DNA of 64,000 bases from Cyclaneusma minus (lineage: Eukaryota > Ascomycota > Leotiomycetes > Marthamycetales > Marthamycetaceae), in NCBI GenBank assembly GCA_037179335.1, contig JAKZHN010000044.1, positions 1-64,000 of the forward strand. Direction: 5' to 3'. Below are positions 41,248 to 52,518 of the stretch, piece after piece. Numbering within the stretch: position 1 is the first letter of the stretch; the number at the start of each line of letters is the position of its first letter. The notes under the pieces were generated by a model. The model saw only the letters and a list, made by a program, of their open reading frames with translations. It was not told where the DNA came from and did no database searches. A program made the position numbers and the translations under genes.

Positions 41248-43293
41248 CTAGTACTTGTACAGCCATGCGCTGTATGCCCACCTGATCCGCTTCAACGCTC
41301 CAAGCTGTCGAGCAACCCCTATCCGGATGTCGGCCAGCTCATTGACGTCTTCCAGGAACTCCCGCTCAACATGTCCGGGGAACAGCTTGTGTGCGCGGTT
41401 GCGCAGAACATGCACTTCGCAGAGCAGCAGCCCGTGGTCCTTGTAGTTCAGGATGCCGCTCTCTGTGGGAGTCGAGAGGCTCAGAATGCGGTCGATGTTT
41501 CGTAGCGTCCGAATACACTCGCCCGCCTTCTTCCCCTTTTCTTGTCCAGTCTTGCCGCCAAACATGCCGCCCAGGTATCGGAAAACCGCCCAGGTCACCA
41601 GCACCCCCGGTGTCAGCCCAACAAAGCCAAAGACCAACTCCTGGCTCTTCAGGAGAGAGTCAATGCCGCTCAAGGCCACCTCGACATCCACCTTGGTCTT
41701 CTGTACTTGGATAAGCAGTGTGCGGACGAGGTCTCCGCGCACAGTGCCCATGAAGGGCTTCCGAAGATCCTGCTCATAGGCTCGCAGAACAGGCGTCAGA
41801 TCGCCCTCTTTGACCTTGGCTCGAATATCTGCAATCTGTGCCTCACTTAAGGTACTCCCGAGGCCGGCAGCTGCTGGGTTGTCAATAGCAAAGTCGACCA
41901 CCATGCGCTCGAGGCTGTCCCGGTCCCCTTTCAGGCTCTCCTTGCTCATAATCGCAACTTCGCTATCCTTATCGTGGCGGATGGTATTGATGACCTTTCT
42001 TGTTGGATCAACCACCCAATTCATCCAGAAATCGCGTACCGTGGCTCCAAAGTCTTGGAACCATTGGATGATATCAGCCTTGCGGTTTACCACAATTCGC
42101 AGGATAGTGGAAGATGACAGTAGCAGAGCAGTGGCGGGTAGCCAGTATCGAATGATTCGCGAAGGGCGGCCGTAGCTCGCCGTCAGCTTTCGCTGCGTGG
42201 CAATGTGCTCCGGAACCTGTGAGGCAAGGATGTGATGCAACCTTCCTGCCACCTTTGCAGGTTTATTTGATAGAGCAGACTCCGAGTCTTGTGCAGATAT
42301 TTCGGGGTCGTCATGAACACTCGCAAAGACGGTTTCTTCAAACTCCGAAACACCTGTCTCTAGTGCTGTGATGTTGCAGAGAACGGTAGAAATGAGGGCG
42401 ACACTCCGCTCAACTATTCCTTTCCATTCGCTACCACTCTCCTCGTCTTCGATGTCGAAAGTGAGACCCTCATCCACGAGGACTCCTAGGCCGCTAGCAC
42501 TCATTTCTCTGAGAGCTCTCAGACTCGCTTGCTTTCTTCTAGCTTCTGCCCGACAGAGAGCCACAGGCGAGAAGACACGTCGCTGGATATCCGCCACCGA
42601 TCGCTCCCTTATGCTCTCTTGGACCAATGAATAAAACTGTTTCCATTGAAGTGTGATGTTTGCGCCGATCTCTTTGGGGGAAACTGCCCCAGTGGCAGAT
42701 TGGCGAAGCTGAGCTGCTCTCAATTTTGTATCGTAGAATATATCTTTCGACCAGGACCAGAGCCTCAGAGGAGACGTCTGGATGGCATAGAGGCCGCTGT
42801 ATGCATACGAGCCCAGCACTTCATCCCAGTACCAGATCTCGTCGCTAATGGGAATAGTCTGTTCCAGAAGAGTATTGAGGATTAAGCCATAGGTCTGAAC
42901 AGTGGCTTTGCTGACAAGCATCCATTCCAGTTCCGTTTCATAAGGGCTCTTGACCGCGTTATCCTGGAAATCTGGGGTTGCCGAAAGGCCGGCTTGGTTC
43001 AAGAGGTGCGCAATCCGCCATGGCGAGAGAAGGGGGCTCGATGAGGAGGTTGTGGACAGAGCTCGGATGGTGGTTTGGAGAAGATCGACCTTTGGCGAGA
43101 CAGAGGCGCTATAGGCCGGGCCCTCATCATGGCTCGCAGTCTGGGGTCGGGACGAGAGAGCTTCGAGCTTCCCCAGCTGAAGCTTGTCAAGCTCACCGTC
43201 TATGCGCCGAACCTGGCTGGAAGGCACGATGTCATCAGTATTGCGCAGACAGCTGCAGGGAGCACGCGGGCCTTACTCTGCGACGATAGACAT
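41248..43293 (-). CDS. nca2: NCA2 family protein (nuclear control of ATP synthase 2)
   Basis: Two exons, complement(41,248-43,216, 43,277-43,293), 661 aa. The first exon is only 17 nt (MSIVA plus two bases). The intron GTAAGG...TTCCAG joins it to give MSIVADQVRRIDGELDKLQL. Without that exon the long frame has no ATG at its start. Two hydrophobic segments (YWLPATALLLSSSTILRIVV at about 360; VFGFVGLTPGVLVTWAVFRY at about 555) flank the NCA2 domain (PTRKVINTIRHDKDSEVAIM, SLERMVVDFAIDNP, MGTVRGDLVRTLLIQVQKTK). The C terminus (GLLLCEVHVLRNRAHKLFPG) is also typical. Known yeast role: mitochondrial outer-membrane protein affecting expression of the mitochondrial ATP6/ATP8 genes. Length is normal. 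Confidence 0.93.
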
Positions 43294-44789
43294 CTCGAGC
43301 CAGACCTTGGAGGCTGACTGGGACCGGCGGAGGGCATTGACTCGGGGGGTTGGGTCGGAGTTTGAGAATCAAAAGTTGGGATGGGAAAGTGACAGACTGC
43401 CCGACAGCCAAGCTCAGCCCTACATTGATGTACCTGAGGAACTATGGCTGGCTCGGTACTAGCACGCGATCTAAGAGCCGACCGGGCCGCTTCACGCCGT
43501 GGAGAGCTGCTGCTAATTTAAGTAGTCCATTCTTCTTTCTACGCGGCTATGTTCTGAGCATCGCCATGCTGCCACGAAGTAATACAAGTAGTGAAGGTGC
43601 AGCCTGCGTCCTGCTACTTCTTCACGATTTTCCAGTGAGTTCAAGGATTACTAGCCAGAGCAAAGCGACATACGCGGTATTATGTGTCCCTGAGCCGCAT
43701 GGAATTCTAGGCCTGCTTCGCATAGGTATGTAAGACTTCCCGGGTCTCCAGCGGCTTATTTCACATACCTAAACTCTAGGATATCCCGCATGTAGGCCGC
43801 AAACAAGCGTTCAGCCCTAAGGAAGTACATTGGCGGCCCTGGGTGAAAGAGGTAAGACCTCGCAATCAAATGATGATGAAGGCACTGAAAGTTGGTAATT
43901 GGACGAAGGACAGGATGTTTCACGTCTCGGAGCACGCCCCTGAATAGCGGCTGCTATCTCCACGAAATCATGCATGGTGGTTTCAGGGCTGCCTTCTTGT
44001 AGCATCGTGGCCGAGCATCGTGGCCGAGCACTGAGTCCTCGAATGTCTCAAGCTCCAATTCAAAGCAAACGTTGAATGAGCCTGTTTCTTGCAGTTGCTG
44101 GACATTCTTTCGCCCGTGCCCCGCCATCTCCCGCCCACTGATCGCCCTCACGCGTGTCAATCTTGATGATCCGATTCTATATGCCACAAGCTAGACTATA
44201 ATGCCCACGCATGACCAACATCAACTGCAATTCCGAATGCAAACTCTCTCTTCAATCCTTCCACCAAGGCACCAACATCGACATCGACATCGACATCGAC
44301 ATCAACATCAACATCAGAATCATGGCGTCAAGCACCCGTTAGCCACGTGTGTCTGTGCCATCTATCGCTTGACCTTAATCCGGATTGTGCCGCCGCGGAA
44401 TAGGCAGATCTCCATCCTCCAGGTCTACTCAGCAAGCAAGTTGCAGCCCCTGCTTTGAGACTAACCCCATCAACAGGCCCCAGATGAAAAGTACTCATAG
44501 GTGCCATCAATCTCAAACAGATGTGGTCGCTGCCGCACTGTTGCTCCCAAAGATAAGTTGTGTGCCGCTCCCAACGCGAAGCCTCTCTTTCCTAAGGTAC
44601 TCTCTGCTGCGTTTCCTTTTACAACCTCCAAGCCTCTTTTCTATCGAGTTCAACGCTTTTCCTGCCTTCCCGCACTAGCTAGGGTAGTTATCGCCTCCTT
44701 TGGAGTCATGTAGCCGGCACAGGTCGGATGTCCTTTCGATATACTCTTCGGCTAGTCGCTTTTATACCCACCGCTATTCGCGATTTACT
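43294..44789. other. Divergent intergenic region, 1.5 kb
   Basis: Between divergent nca2 and the serine-rich gene. Contains a 14-bp tandem duplication (GCATCGTGGCCGAG twice, about 44,003-44,032) and a hexanucleotide repeat at 44,273-44,316. No gene supported. Confidence 0.6.
44273..44316. repeat. Hexanucleotide (CATCGA/CATCAA)n microsatellite
   Basis: About seven 6-bp units, first CATCGA then CATCAA, in the promoter region of the downstream plus-strand gene. Confidence 0.9.
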
Positions 44790-47355
44790 ATGGCGAAGGG
44801 CCAGATCATCAAATCTACCTCAATCAAGAGTCTGCGAACACCGAGGGGTCCAGACGCCGAAAATCCTAGCGTGTCATTCCACGTCTCAGGTGGTGCACAG
44901 TCCAGGAACCATAATAGTATCGCATTGCAAGCATCTCCTTCCGTGGTGAATCTGACACGGCCCAGCACATCGGCCGGTCCAGTTTCTCAGAAGCAGACCT
45001 GCCAGAGCGCTCATCGGCGTGGGAGCTGTGATGCTCTTGATCTGCCCTTTAAACCTCGCGTCTCCCGGCTTGATGCAGACTTCCCCAACTCTCCTTGTCC
45101 CGCCGCGCTCCTCACCCCCGATGCCCCGCCCTCATCGAGACCTAGAGACTCGCTCACTCGTCGTCGCAGCCTAGATATAGCCCACGCCGTTGATCTTGTC
45201 ATGAACGATGGACTCGCCATCGGGATGGCCCTGGGAAGTCCAAGTCATCCTGACTGGAATCACCCATCGAATGAAATCCGGGACTCAGCAACGTCCGGCT
45301 TCCCCGAATCCTCCCAGGGCACATCGACGAAGTCGCACCCTAAGCAGCAGAAGAACAGCAAGTGGAAAGCGCTTGGAGGCCTATTCGGCAAGAAGAGTAC
45401 ACCGTCACCTTCGACCTTCTACCAGCTACAACATTCGGAACCGCCTGAGGCCGCGGCTTACGACTCTGGCGCATCACTTGAATCACAGGAGAACATCCCG
45501 GGCAGAGCCCGCGCAAGCTCAGATAACAAAGTACAGCAGAAGCCTCCCGTGAAAAGAGCATACACAGCTCCAGCTCCGAAGTCCGATCATTTGGTGCCTG
45601 TACCGCCAACTGTAGGAGCGTCGTTGTTGGATTTCCAGATTCCAGATGTGCGGTTGGAGAGATACAGTGTGATGTTTGGCAGTGTCTTGACGCCAAACTT
45701 GCAGTCATCCGACTCGTCATCAAGATCAAGCCCTGCTTCGTCTCCTCGGCCGGGTTTTCAGAAGTCATCTTTATTGTCAAGGCGTCAGGCAAACCTGGAC
45801 AATTTGATGACTGTCGATGAATCAGTCGATGGTCCAGAACAGGTACGTTTTATATCGCATTTTCCCATGTTCTGAGGCTCATCCAGATTAGGAGATAGTA
45901 CTGAGTCGGCCCCGTCGTATAACATCTCCGCATTTTACCAAAACCCCTCCGCAACTCTTCCCATCAAGGCCATCAACGCCATCAACGTCAGCTCATGCAA
46001 CCAAAAATGCTCTATCACTTTTCCCATCGACGCCGCCTTCCGAGCGAAGAGATTCCATGGCGCCTGGCTCGAAGGCGGTTCGCTCATGTCGAAGATCCCG
46101 CTCGTATACTTCGCCAGCAGTTCCGTCTCCCGTTCGGTCAAATTTTGCGTCCAAGCCGCTACACAATGAAGCATCTCCTTCTCAAGGACCGTCTCAGCTT
46201 GGAGGTCTTAAACAGCGTGAAGAGGGACTTGGGCTGGTGCTTGCTCAGCCAGACTCACACGAGCCAACAGCTCTTCGGTCACATGGCACTTCTCATCTCG
46301 AAGGGGTGTCTCCTGGGGTTTCTTGCTTGCCGAGTCCCCAGAAACATGTCGTAAATGTCGTACCAACTTCGAATCAAGAGCCTTCGGACTGGGAAATAAG
46401 TCCTACAATTCATTTCAAGCCAGCCTCCAAGAGCGAAACTACAGCAAGCAGTGCTTCACACTCCGCATCGACTTCGCAAGCTTCGCAATCTACTGATTTT
46501 ACAACACCAACCACCTCACCAACCACTTACTCCGCTCCATCCTTTCCCACAGCTTTCATCGCTAATTCACCACGCTCACCCAAAAATGAGGAGGCTATCA
46601 AATCTGCCGTCGAACTTTCCATTGCCCGTCAAATTTGTGTCTCGCAATCTCAACGCCAACTCCTAAATCGCGTGGCCCAGCGCCAGCCTCCTGCGTCTTC
46701 TATGCCCGTAATTTCTATCACCCCGCCGCCCCGAAAACCCGCAAGCAACACGAGCGTAACCGGCAACTCGCCACCGTCCAAACCCGCAGCTACCTTCTCA
46801 GTACCGGAAGAGCCCAAGAAAAGTGTAGGGGCCGCTGATCGCCGCTCACCCCTCGCGCGCTCCCCTTCCGGTTCATCCCGCCGCAATTGTCCCTCTCCCC
46901 CCGCTTCCACGAATGGAAATGGAGTTATTTCGCCCAATCCCATCTCCCCTCTCGACGACGCCACCACAACGGCAAATTTCAAGGTCCCGGTCTCCAAATT
47001 CAGTGCACCCCGCAATGCGGGTCCCAAGATTGGCATAATTACCAAGATCGGCGGCGACCCAGCATCTCTCAACTCTTCGCCACTCGCAAGCATACCTCCC
47101 ACTAGACCCACAATCTCGCGCACCCCATCAGCCGCCGCTGCGCTTCAAAAGAAGAAGACAGGGGTGGGTATAACCCTGCTCAATACCAGGGGCGCAATGG
47201 AAGATGGAATGCGGATCATGGAGCGCAAGGTGAGCACGCCGATTGTCGTGACACCGGCTATCGAGGGAGATGAGCGGAACGGGCTTGCGATACAAGGAGT
47301 CAAGCTGGGCCACCGGTATCAAAAGAGTGAGAATGCGGTGATTGAGAGCGCCTGA
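44790..47355 (+). CDS. Ser/Pro-rich conserved fungal protein
   Basis: Two exons, 44,790-45,842 and 45,892-47,355, 838 aa. Intron of 49 nt (GTACGT...ATTAG), phase 0, joins VDGPEQ-EIVLSRPRRITSP. The start is the ATG in MAKGQIIKSTSIKSL; upstream codons in frame have no ATG. Mostly disordered, with many SP and TP sites. Short conserved islands: SKWKALGGLFGKK (about residue 215), LLDFQIPDVRLERYSVMFGS (about 300), PVSKFSAPRNAGPKIGIITK near 730, and VGITLLNTRGAMEDGMRIME near the end. The combination of a KWKxLGGLFGKK motif and a later IPDVxxxRYSVMF motif recurs in filamentous-fungal proteins of unknown function. Probably phosphoregulated. No enzymatic domain seen. Confidence 0.85.
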
Positions 47356-47762
47356 CTTTTTTCTCTTTTTTTTCTTTTTTTTTTCCATCCGCCCCAATAT
47401 TGTCATCGAATACCCTGGAGCCGTCTTTGCAAGATATTGACACCTTTTTTTCGAATCTCATTTGTTAGGGTTTCTCTTCTTTTCGCGATTAGACCTGGCG
47501 TTCAGTTCACAGTCGTCTATGTTCAGATTCAGTGTCATATAGGGCAGAATGGCGTTCGGGGGTGGCAGGACCATAATCGGATACCGGCAGGGGGCTTGGG
47601 GGCATTGGCATCACTTGCTGCTATCTTCTGGAAGATATGTGGCGTGGTGTTTCGATACATGAGTGGAGCTAGTCTCACCTCTTGCCCAAGGGCTGCCACA
47701 ATTGCGCTCCATCCAAAATAAAAACATTAACAATCCCTAAAAGACTCTTTTGATTGCTGGGA

Positions 47763-47839
47763 ACATCCTTAGTCACTCGGAATATTCTTAGCCACTGAAA
47801 GTATTCTCAGTCACTCGAAGATATTCTCCGTTATTAGGG
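47763..47839. repeat. Degenerate 19-bp tandem repeat, locus 2
   Basis: Units ACATCCTTAGTCACTCGGA (47,763), ATATTCTTAGCCACTGAAA (47,782), GTATTCTCAGTCACTCGAA (47,801) and, after one extra base, ATATTCTCCGTTATTAGGG (47,821). A weaker unit may precede. Same period and similar consensus to locus 1. Confidence 0.75.
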
Positions 47840-47901
47840 ATAATGAGATCCCTGATGCTTCAAAGAGTTAAGAGTCAGAGTCACAACTCACAAGGTTAGT
47901 A

Positions 47902-47922
47902 CACAAGAATTGTCACCGCGAG
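47902..47922 (+). repeat. Dispersed 21-nt motif, copy 2
   Basis: CACAAGAATTGTCACCGCGAG, 20 of 21 identical to 24,768-24,788. Both lie near tandem repeats in intergenic DNA. Confidence 0.6.
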
Positions 47923-48021
47923 ACGGGCTTTCATTTATGTGATATTGGATGTTTGGGAAACCCACATATATCTACAGTAGCTTGATCAGAACCCTACTTT
48001 CTATTTGAGCTCAGTAACATC

Positions 48022-49346
48022 TTACTGGAGATACAGTTCCGGCGCATGAAGTGCGTTATGAGGAAGGCCTACCCTGTGATACACGCATTCTAGTTTGTGC
48101 CCTCTCCAACCGTTCAGTCTAATACCGCTATAGGAATTCAGACACCGCCAACAAAACTTATGACCGCACTGAGTGCATGTGAAAGCATCACACCCTCGAT
48201 TCTTTTCAAGAGGACGATTGCAACCCGGACCTGGACAGTTGCGGAACTGGTCGCTGTTGCGGATCAGGTTCTCAGATGCTTCGTTTTCTTGTTGTATCTG
48301 CCCCTGTCGCTGTGTCTGACTCTGCGCGTTGTCATACTCTTCGCAAGTCATGCCGTCGTGCCATGGTGTATTGTGCTGGAGACATTGCTGGGAGAAGCAT
48401 GAGATGCATGTCATGAGCGGTGACTCTCCGTCTTTCAACTCGAAGAATTGTCCGGACTGGCATCCTGGTGCAAGGCACATGTGGAATTCGGGGTCGGCTG
48501 AGAGGGCGCGGTTGAGTTGGAGGCGCTCGTAGCTAGGTAGATGATCTTGCATTTAGCTTCGTCAAAAAGGGAGATAAAGTGAGCAGAGTGATAATCGTAC
48601 CGTCTAAAAACCTCCCTTTCCGCAAACTTTCGCACATGTTCAAACCCCAGTCCTGTGGGGCAGCTGGGACAGGTGAGTTGATCAACGGCCCTGTCACTCA
48701 TTTGCGCTTTGATGTGTTCTGCAATACACAATTTGCAGATGGTGGTTTCGTGCTCGCATTCCTCCATCATTTCGTCTTGACGAGGAAAGTCACCTGCGGC
48801 CTTGGCCTCGTAGCAAACTGTGCATTCGTGGTCAAGATTGGTGTCTTCGCCGTTGTTTGGCTGGTATCCATCGGGACTGTCGTGCTTATTATTCTCCAGC
48901 TCACCATGATTAGGTCTTCCAACAATAGGTCCGACATTGGCAGAATGACTACCCGGGGAAGCATTGTCGAGTTCAGATATTGTACCGCCATCGTAATCTG
49001 TCACGGTGCTCCGGTCGGAAATTATGGCCAATTCGAACAGCCAGATGGCAAGAAAGATGACGGCAACTGCGAGGAGGGTGACTCTCACAAGCACTGAAAT
49101 GGGTTGAGTGAATAAGTATGACTTGGCACGAACGAGAGCCGAGGGGAAGAACTTACCGAGCCTGGCTATCACTGCGTGTCGGTGTTCTAGTGGCATTCCG
49201 TCATGTATAACGAAGAGGTAGAAAGGACGGCACAAATAGTAGTGACATAAGCCGAAAAAACTACCAGTGAAACGCTGCAAGACCGGCCGAATTAGGAAGC
49301 GGAGACCTTTCGGTATATCAGCCATTTCTGGTACCACAAAAACCAT
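48022..49346 (-). CDS. RBR (RING-IBR-RING) E3 ubiquitin ligase A, membrane-anchored
   Basis: Three exons, complement(48,022-48,532, 48,601-49,093, 49,157-49,346), 397 aa. A membrane helix (VRVTLLAVAVIFLAIWLF) lies at about 65-90. RING1 begins HECTVCYEAK and continues CEHETTICKLCIAEH and LTCPSCP. IBR: HMCLAPGCQSGQFF to PWHDGMTCEEYD. RING2: CPGPGCNRPLEKNRGCDAFT with the expected catalytic Cys342, then CTQCGHKFCWRC. The last intron (GTACGA...CCTAG) joins EVFRR-YERLQLNRAL, mirroring the neighbouring gene. The first intron (63 nt, GTAAGT...TTCAG) is a multiple of three with no stop, so it may be retained in some transcripts. RBR ligases pass ubiquitin through the RING2 cysteine. Substrate unknown. 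Confidence 0.88.
49094..49156 (-). other. In-frame 63-nt intron, possibly facultative
   Basis: Good splice signals (GTAAGT donor, CTCAAC branch, TTTCAG acceptor). Its length is divisible by three and it has no stop. Retention would add 21 residues just before the membrane helix of ligase A. Confidence 0.6.
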
Positions 49347-49674
49347 CGTGAGTTACGATAGTGAGATGTTCAGCGACGCTGCAAGTAATTTTTAGTGTGC
49401 TGCATCAGCCATTTTTATCTGTGAAGCCTTTTCCCGGAGAGAACGAGAATCTGAGACTCGGGTTGAAAGACTCGAGTGTTCCAGAGTTGACTGGAGATTC
49501 CATCTCTGTCCGAAAGAGGGTCTCGACATTTTCAAGTGCTCTTTCTCCTGATCAAAGGAGTTTCGCAGCATCTGAGATTCGAACCTGCCTTAGCTACAAT
49601 GTTCTCCAGATATCCGTGCTGTAGTCTCACGAGCTTTCTAGCGGCTTTCTCCTTTCAACTCGTGTGGTAGTTAT
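49347..49674. promoter_or_regulatory. Shared head-to-head promoter of two RBR ligases
   Basis: 328 bp separate the start codons of ligase A (-) and ligase B (+), assuming the first ATG of B. No clear TATA box was seen. Co-regulation is likely but inferred only from spacing. Confidence 0.55.
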
Positions 49675-51004
49675 ATGTGTCCGTGCTCGCTCTCAGAGCC
49701 AGCAGCCTTGAGATCATCCTACCACCCATCATCTTCATCCAAGACTTCCAAGAACACCAGGAGTGAGGGAAACATCATGTCATTATCCCGGAAGCCGATC
49801 GATACTTCAGGGACTGTGCTCGGCCTCACTTACAAGCAGTATACGGTCGGGTCTCTCAACAGGACTCTAAGTGCTTGTAATGGCAGGTTGGTACGCGCCC
49901 TCACTGACGACACCGTGGAAAACCGCAGTACGGGAACCAAAGAAAGGCTTTTTGGAGCTCTTCGAGACTCGGTTGCCAGACTTACGGAGAGGCAGCTCGC
50001 AACGCTCACGACCGCGAACGTTGAGCACTACCAGGTCGGGCTGCAAGCGTGGCGTCTGGATCAAGAGCTCCAGAGATTGTTGCAACGCTACAGGATCGGA
50101 GAACACGAATCTACTCGGCCTCGAACTCGACTGACTATTCCGCCCAAAGAGTGTTCCGTCTGTCTTGAAACGAAGATCCCTGGGTTGTTCCTGAGGCAAG
50201 GACAGATGCTCGCTGGCTGTGATCACCCGTCGGAAGAAATCTGCTTGGAGTGTATTGCCCAGTCAATTGAGGCTCAACTAAGCGAGAGGCCATTCGATCA
50301 ACTCACATGTCCTGCTTGTCCCACCCTCCTGACCTTCGAGTTCGTGAAGGACTTTGCAAGTCAGAAGGTCTTCGAACGGTACAGAAATTCCCGTTTCTTG
50401 CCACTCCCAAAACATTGTGCCAGCTTGTATCTGACAAGTCCCCTCCTACGGATAATGAGATGCTGACGACCAGACAGTTATGACTACCTCAAATTGCGCA
50501 ACACTCTCGACACCTATCCGAACTTCCACCGCTGTATGAATGCTGGCTGCGAGTCTGGCCAGTTTTTGGACGGTTACCGCCTAACCGCGATGATGGAGTG
50601 TGAGGATTGTGGCTTCCGCACCTGTACTCACCATCAGCTTCCATGGCACTCCGGTCAAACGTGCGCACAATACGATGCGGTTCAACTTCAGCAGCAACAG
50701 AAAATTGGAGAAAATGAGGCCTCGGAGAATTTCATCAAAAGCAATTCCAATATCAAACCTTGTCCCAGATGCGAGCGACCTATTCAAAAGGATGGGGGGT
50801 GTGACCACATGTACTGTAAGAGCCCTCTATTTCGTTATTCCAACGTGGCAGACACAGACCATCCCACACTTTTGGCTTCCTTGGTCTCAAGTTTCCCGGT
50901 TTTCTGTGTTTACACTTTGTTGCATTCTTTGGATAGCGAATACTGACAGCCTTCAAGGCACTCAATGTCGGACAAATTTCAGCTGGAGTACCGGGCTCTG
51001 GTAG
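49675..51004 (+). CDS. RBR E3 ubiquitin ligase B, short RING2
   Basis: Three exons, 49,675-50,378, 50,478-50,815, 50,958-51,004, 362 aa. Met35 (MSLSRKPID) is an alternative start. RING1: ECSVCLETKIPG, CDHPSEEICLECIAQS, LTCPACP. IBR: HRCMNAGCESGQFLDGY to PWHSGQTCAQYD. RING2: CPRCERPIQKDGGCDHMYC with catalytic Cys343, then the last exon supplies TQCRTNFSWSTGLW and stops. Where other RBRs have FCWxC followed by further zinc ligands, this one has FSWST and ends, so RING2 may bind one zinc only. Intron 1 joins KVFERY-DYLKLRNTL, and the site is conserved with ligase A, which shows the two arose by duplication. No membrane helix. Confidence 0.87.
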
Positions 51005-51602
51005 AACCGCCGGTATAACTTGCACTGCCAGTCATTAGCGATAGGGTCTACCTCAATATGCAGCTTTTCATATATCATGCGAAAGAGGGAAACTTGGTAG
51101 CCCGCAGCTTATCTGGTGGGCGCCTAGATACCTAGGAGGAAACACGTAACCAAGAACTTACAAGTGTGTCAAGAACTTCAAGAACTTGTTGGGTGACGAC
51201 CTTACCTCTTTGATGACAAGTCTCTGGTGACTGACGAGAAAGTCTTGACCCTGACTCCAGGCTCTCACAATTTTTATTGTGCAACAGCCATAGAATGGAT
51301 GATACGCGGACAGGAAAGCACAATGTGAGATGTTCGTTATGACACCCGCGGGGGCTGGGCTTGGAAAAGAAGACCGCTCGAGAAACAAACATCTGCAATT
51401 GAAATTGAAATGGTGAAACGCAATTGATGACACCGACATTAGCAGCAGAAGATGGTTGCTGAGGAAGAATTTAGGTACTTGAGAGTCCTATGCGAGTCTA
51501 TGCCCATCCCATACCCCAACACCTTCAGTCGAATCCCGTTCCCAGAAACGCCAGATGCCCAAGCGCAATTGTACTCAGTCCGATCGTCTCAGGAACTTAG
51601 CT
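51005..51602. other. Convergent intergenic region
   Basis: 3' flanks of ligase B and the SH3 protein. Short frames on the minus strand at 51,132-51,439 do not look coding. Nothing else seen. Confidence 0.55.
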
Positions 51603-52518
51603 TTAGAAGATGCTGTTCACCAGATCCGCTCCCATTGTCGCACCGGCACCAAAAATGGCTGCATTACCTATTTGAACAGAATAAGCACAATACACTCAGC
51701 ACAATACAATCAATTGCTTACCTAACTTGGACCCAAACTTCTTTCCCATTTCCATACCTTTACTACCTTTCTTAACTTCAACCGGCTGTTCGGCAATTTG
51801 CATAGGTGGCACTGGCCCGGCGTAGGGGTCGCTGGGACCGGGTGGTGGCGGGCCCTGGTGGTATTGCGGTTGGCCGTATTGCGGTTGTCCTGGGTAGCCG
51901 AACCCTGCCTTTGCACCGGAGGCCAGCGAGGATGGCGAGTTCTCCACTCTCACGTAGATCTTGGGGAAAATACCAGATGCGCCGGTGCGGATGTTGGTGC
52001 CCTCCCACCAGTCGGCATTGACGTATTTCGTGACGGAGATGTGATCGTTGACTTCCAAGTCGCAGTCTTGCGGTGATTCGTTGACGTAGCGGTAGAGCGC
52101 TACGGCATGTGCGATTTCAGGTGGGCCGGGAGGAGGAGGGGCGGGCGTGTTGCGGGCTGGAAGGGGGGGTGTGGCGACATAGGATGGAGGAGAAGCCATT
52201 GGGTTGTCCCTAGTGTTGTTCAGGCTGAGTTGGTCGAAGCTGGCAGTCCGTGGCGCAGGAGATGGGTTGCTGTTGGGGCCGGGGATGGGAAGACTGGTGT
52301 TCTTGAGAGAGGCCTCTTCGGGGAGGTGTGTCATTAGGGTATCATATTGCTCATCGGTGATGGCGTTACGCTCGCTCAAGTTCTCGAGCTCCTGTTGGGC
52401 AGCAGCCTGTCAGCTTGGGCGAAGTGAAGAGGACGTGGGGGAGGCAACGAACGGTCTTGATGGTCCTGATGGACTTGTTGATGGCCATAATGGCCGCCCG
52501 GTCTCTGTTGGCCGCCAT
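51603..52518 (-). CDS. SH3-domain protein of the LSB1/PIN3 type
   Basis: Three exons, complement(51,603-51,667, 51,722-52,391, 52,453-52,518), 266 aa. Exon 1 encodes AIMAINKSIRTIKT, continuing ELENLSERNAITDEQYDTL, the conserved N-terminal helix of the LAS17-binding family. A single SH3 domain lies at about 115-170 (AVALYRYVNESPQDCDLEVN, ADWWEGTN, GIFPKIYV). A Pro/Tyr/Gln-rich linker (GYPGQPQYGQPQYHQGPPPP) follows. The C terminus KKFGSKL-GNAAIFGAGATM to VNSIF is also family-typical. The yeast proteins bind Las17/WASP and dampen actin assembly at endocytic sites. The intron-1 donor is GTTCGT, a weak but acceptable site; no better one keeps the frame. Confidence 0.9.

Larger units (their letters stand above)
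47356..48021. other. Convergent intergenic region with short repeats
   Basis: 3' flanks of the Ser/Pro-rich gene and of an RBR ligase. A pyrimidine run lies at 47,358-47,388. A degenerate 19-bp tandem array is at 47,763-47,839 and a dispersed 21-nt motif at 47,902-47,922. No gene seen. Confidence 0.65.

Noticed and set aside
49570..49590. GATTCGAACCTGCC resembling a tRNA T-arm on the minus strand
   Set aside because: The stem does not pair and no cloverleaf is possible.
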